Shown here: in pieces, positions 11,581 through 11,597 of the stretch
Numbering within the stretch: the stretch's first letter is position 1
How the letters are laid out: each line of letters begins with the position of its first letter
From: a bacterium
Lineage (GTDB): Bacteria; Patescibacteriota; Minisyncoccia; Phycocordibacterales; UBA10002
Assembly: GCA_030648695.1 (NCBI GenBank)
Contig: JAUSHG010000055.1
Span: forward strand, 1 to 11,597
DNA: 11,597 nucleotides
Reading direction: 5' to 3'
Notes under the pieces: model-generated
The model's database searches: none
What the model was told of the DNA's origin: nothing
The model's input: only the letters and a program-made list of their open reading frames with translations
Made by a program: the position numbers and the translations under genes

Positions 11581-11589
11581 AGTATAGCA
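11581..11589 (-). promoter_or_regulatory. Extended -10 promoter of histidine kinase gene
   Basis: TGCTATACT on the minus strand; TATACT (11586-11581) ends 6 nt before the ATG, placing +1 on its A, hence a leaderless mRNA. It is identical to the DoxX-like gene box. The -35 region falls beyond the window edge. Confidence 0.65.
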
Positions 11590-11597
11590 ATTCCTGC

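Overview
The window looks like part of a bacterial chromosome from the Candidate Phyla Radiation (Patescibacteria), most likely a parcubacterial lineage. This is inferred from gene style, since no database search could be run. The signs are a secreted protein joining a peptidoglycan-binding-like domain to a fibronectin-III-like domain, a CTP synthase with a GGVMSGVGKG nucleotide loop, compact proteins, genes without recognisable Shine-Dalgarno sequences, and short gene borders filled with palindromic and short-period repeats. UGA is a normal stop here: ftsE ends in TGA and a release factor 2 gene is present, which argues against the CPR groups that recode UGA.

Layout, left to right. A truncated tRNA-Gln(CUG) on the minus strand (1-56) has its own promoter and two strong hairpins upstream. 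Next is a secreted PG-binding/FN3 protein (243-914, minus), then a nested palindromic element (991-1117). The only plus-strand protein gene, a membrane protein (1177-1851), follows. The rest runs mostly on the minus strand. In transcription order it is histidine kinase (11574-10318), an 89-residue orphan (10287-10018) with its own promoter and T-tract terminator, a DoxX-like membrane protein (9619-9149), a YqfO/PII-like small protein (9128-8802), tRNA-Thr(CGU), prfB (8616-7744), ftsE (7601-6921), ftsX (6763-5837), pyrG (5645-3951), class I fructose-bisphosphate aldolase (3760-2759) and an inositol-monophosphatase-family enzyme (2640-1873). The prfB-ftsE-ftsX order is a known bacterial neighbourhood. 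A plus-strand tRNA-Thr(GGU) at 9679-9942 is divergent from the DoxX gene.

The strongest find is that tRNA-Thr(GGU) is split by a 191-nt ORF-less group I intron (9715-9905) between anticodon position 36 and position 37. P1, P2, P4-P9 and the conserved P7 strand can all be traced, and three of its hairpins carry GUAA tetraloops. A second tRNA-Thr (CGU, no intron) ends two bases before the ATG of prfB. This prfB lacks the usual N-terminal region with the programmed frameshift site and also lacks about 50 residues of domain 1.

Two genome-scale habits are visible. First, four genes have a -10 box 6-7 nt before the start codon, so their mRNAs should be leaderless or nearly so. Second, heptamer, nonamer and palindromic repeats fill gene borders and sometimes enter genes: a heptamer block sits in frame inside pyrG and also supplies the C-terminus of the inositol-phosphatase gene. 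No CRISPR array, transposase or prophage was seen, and no gene-free stretch exceeds about 260 bases.
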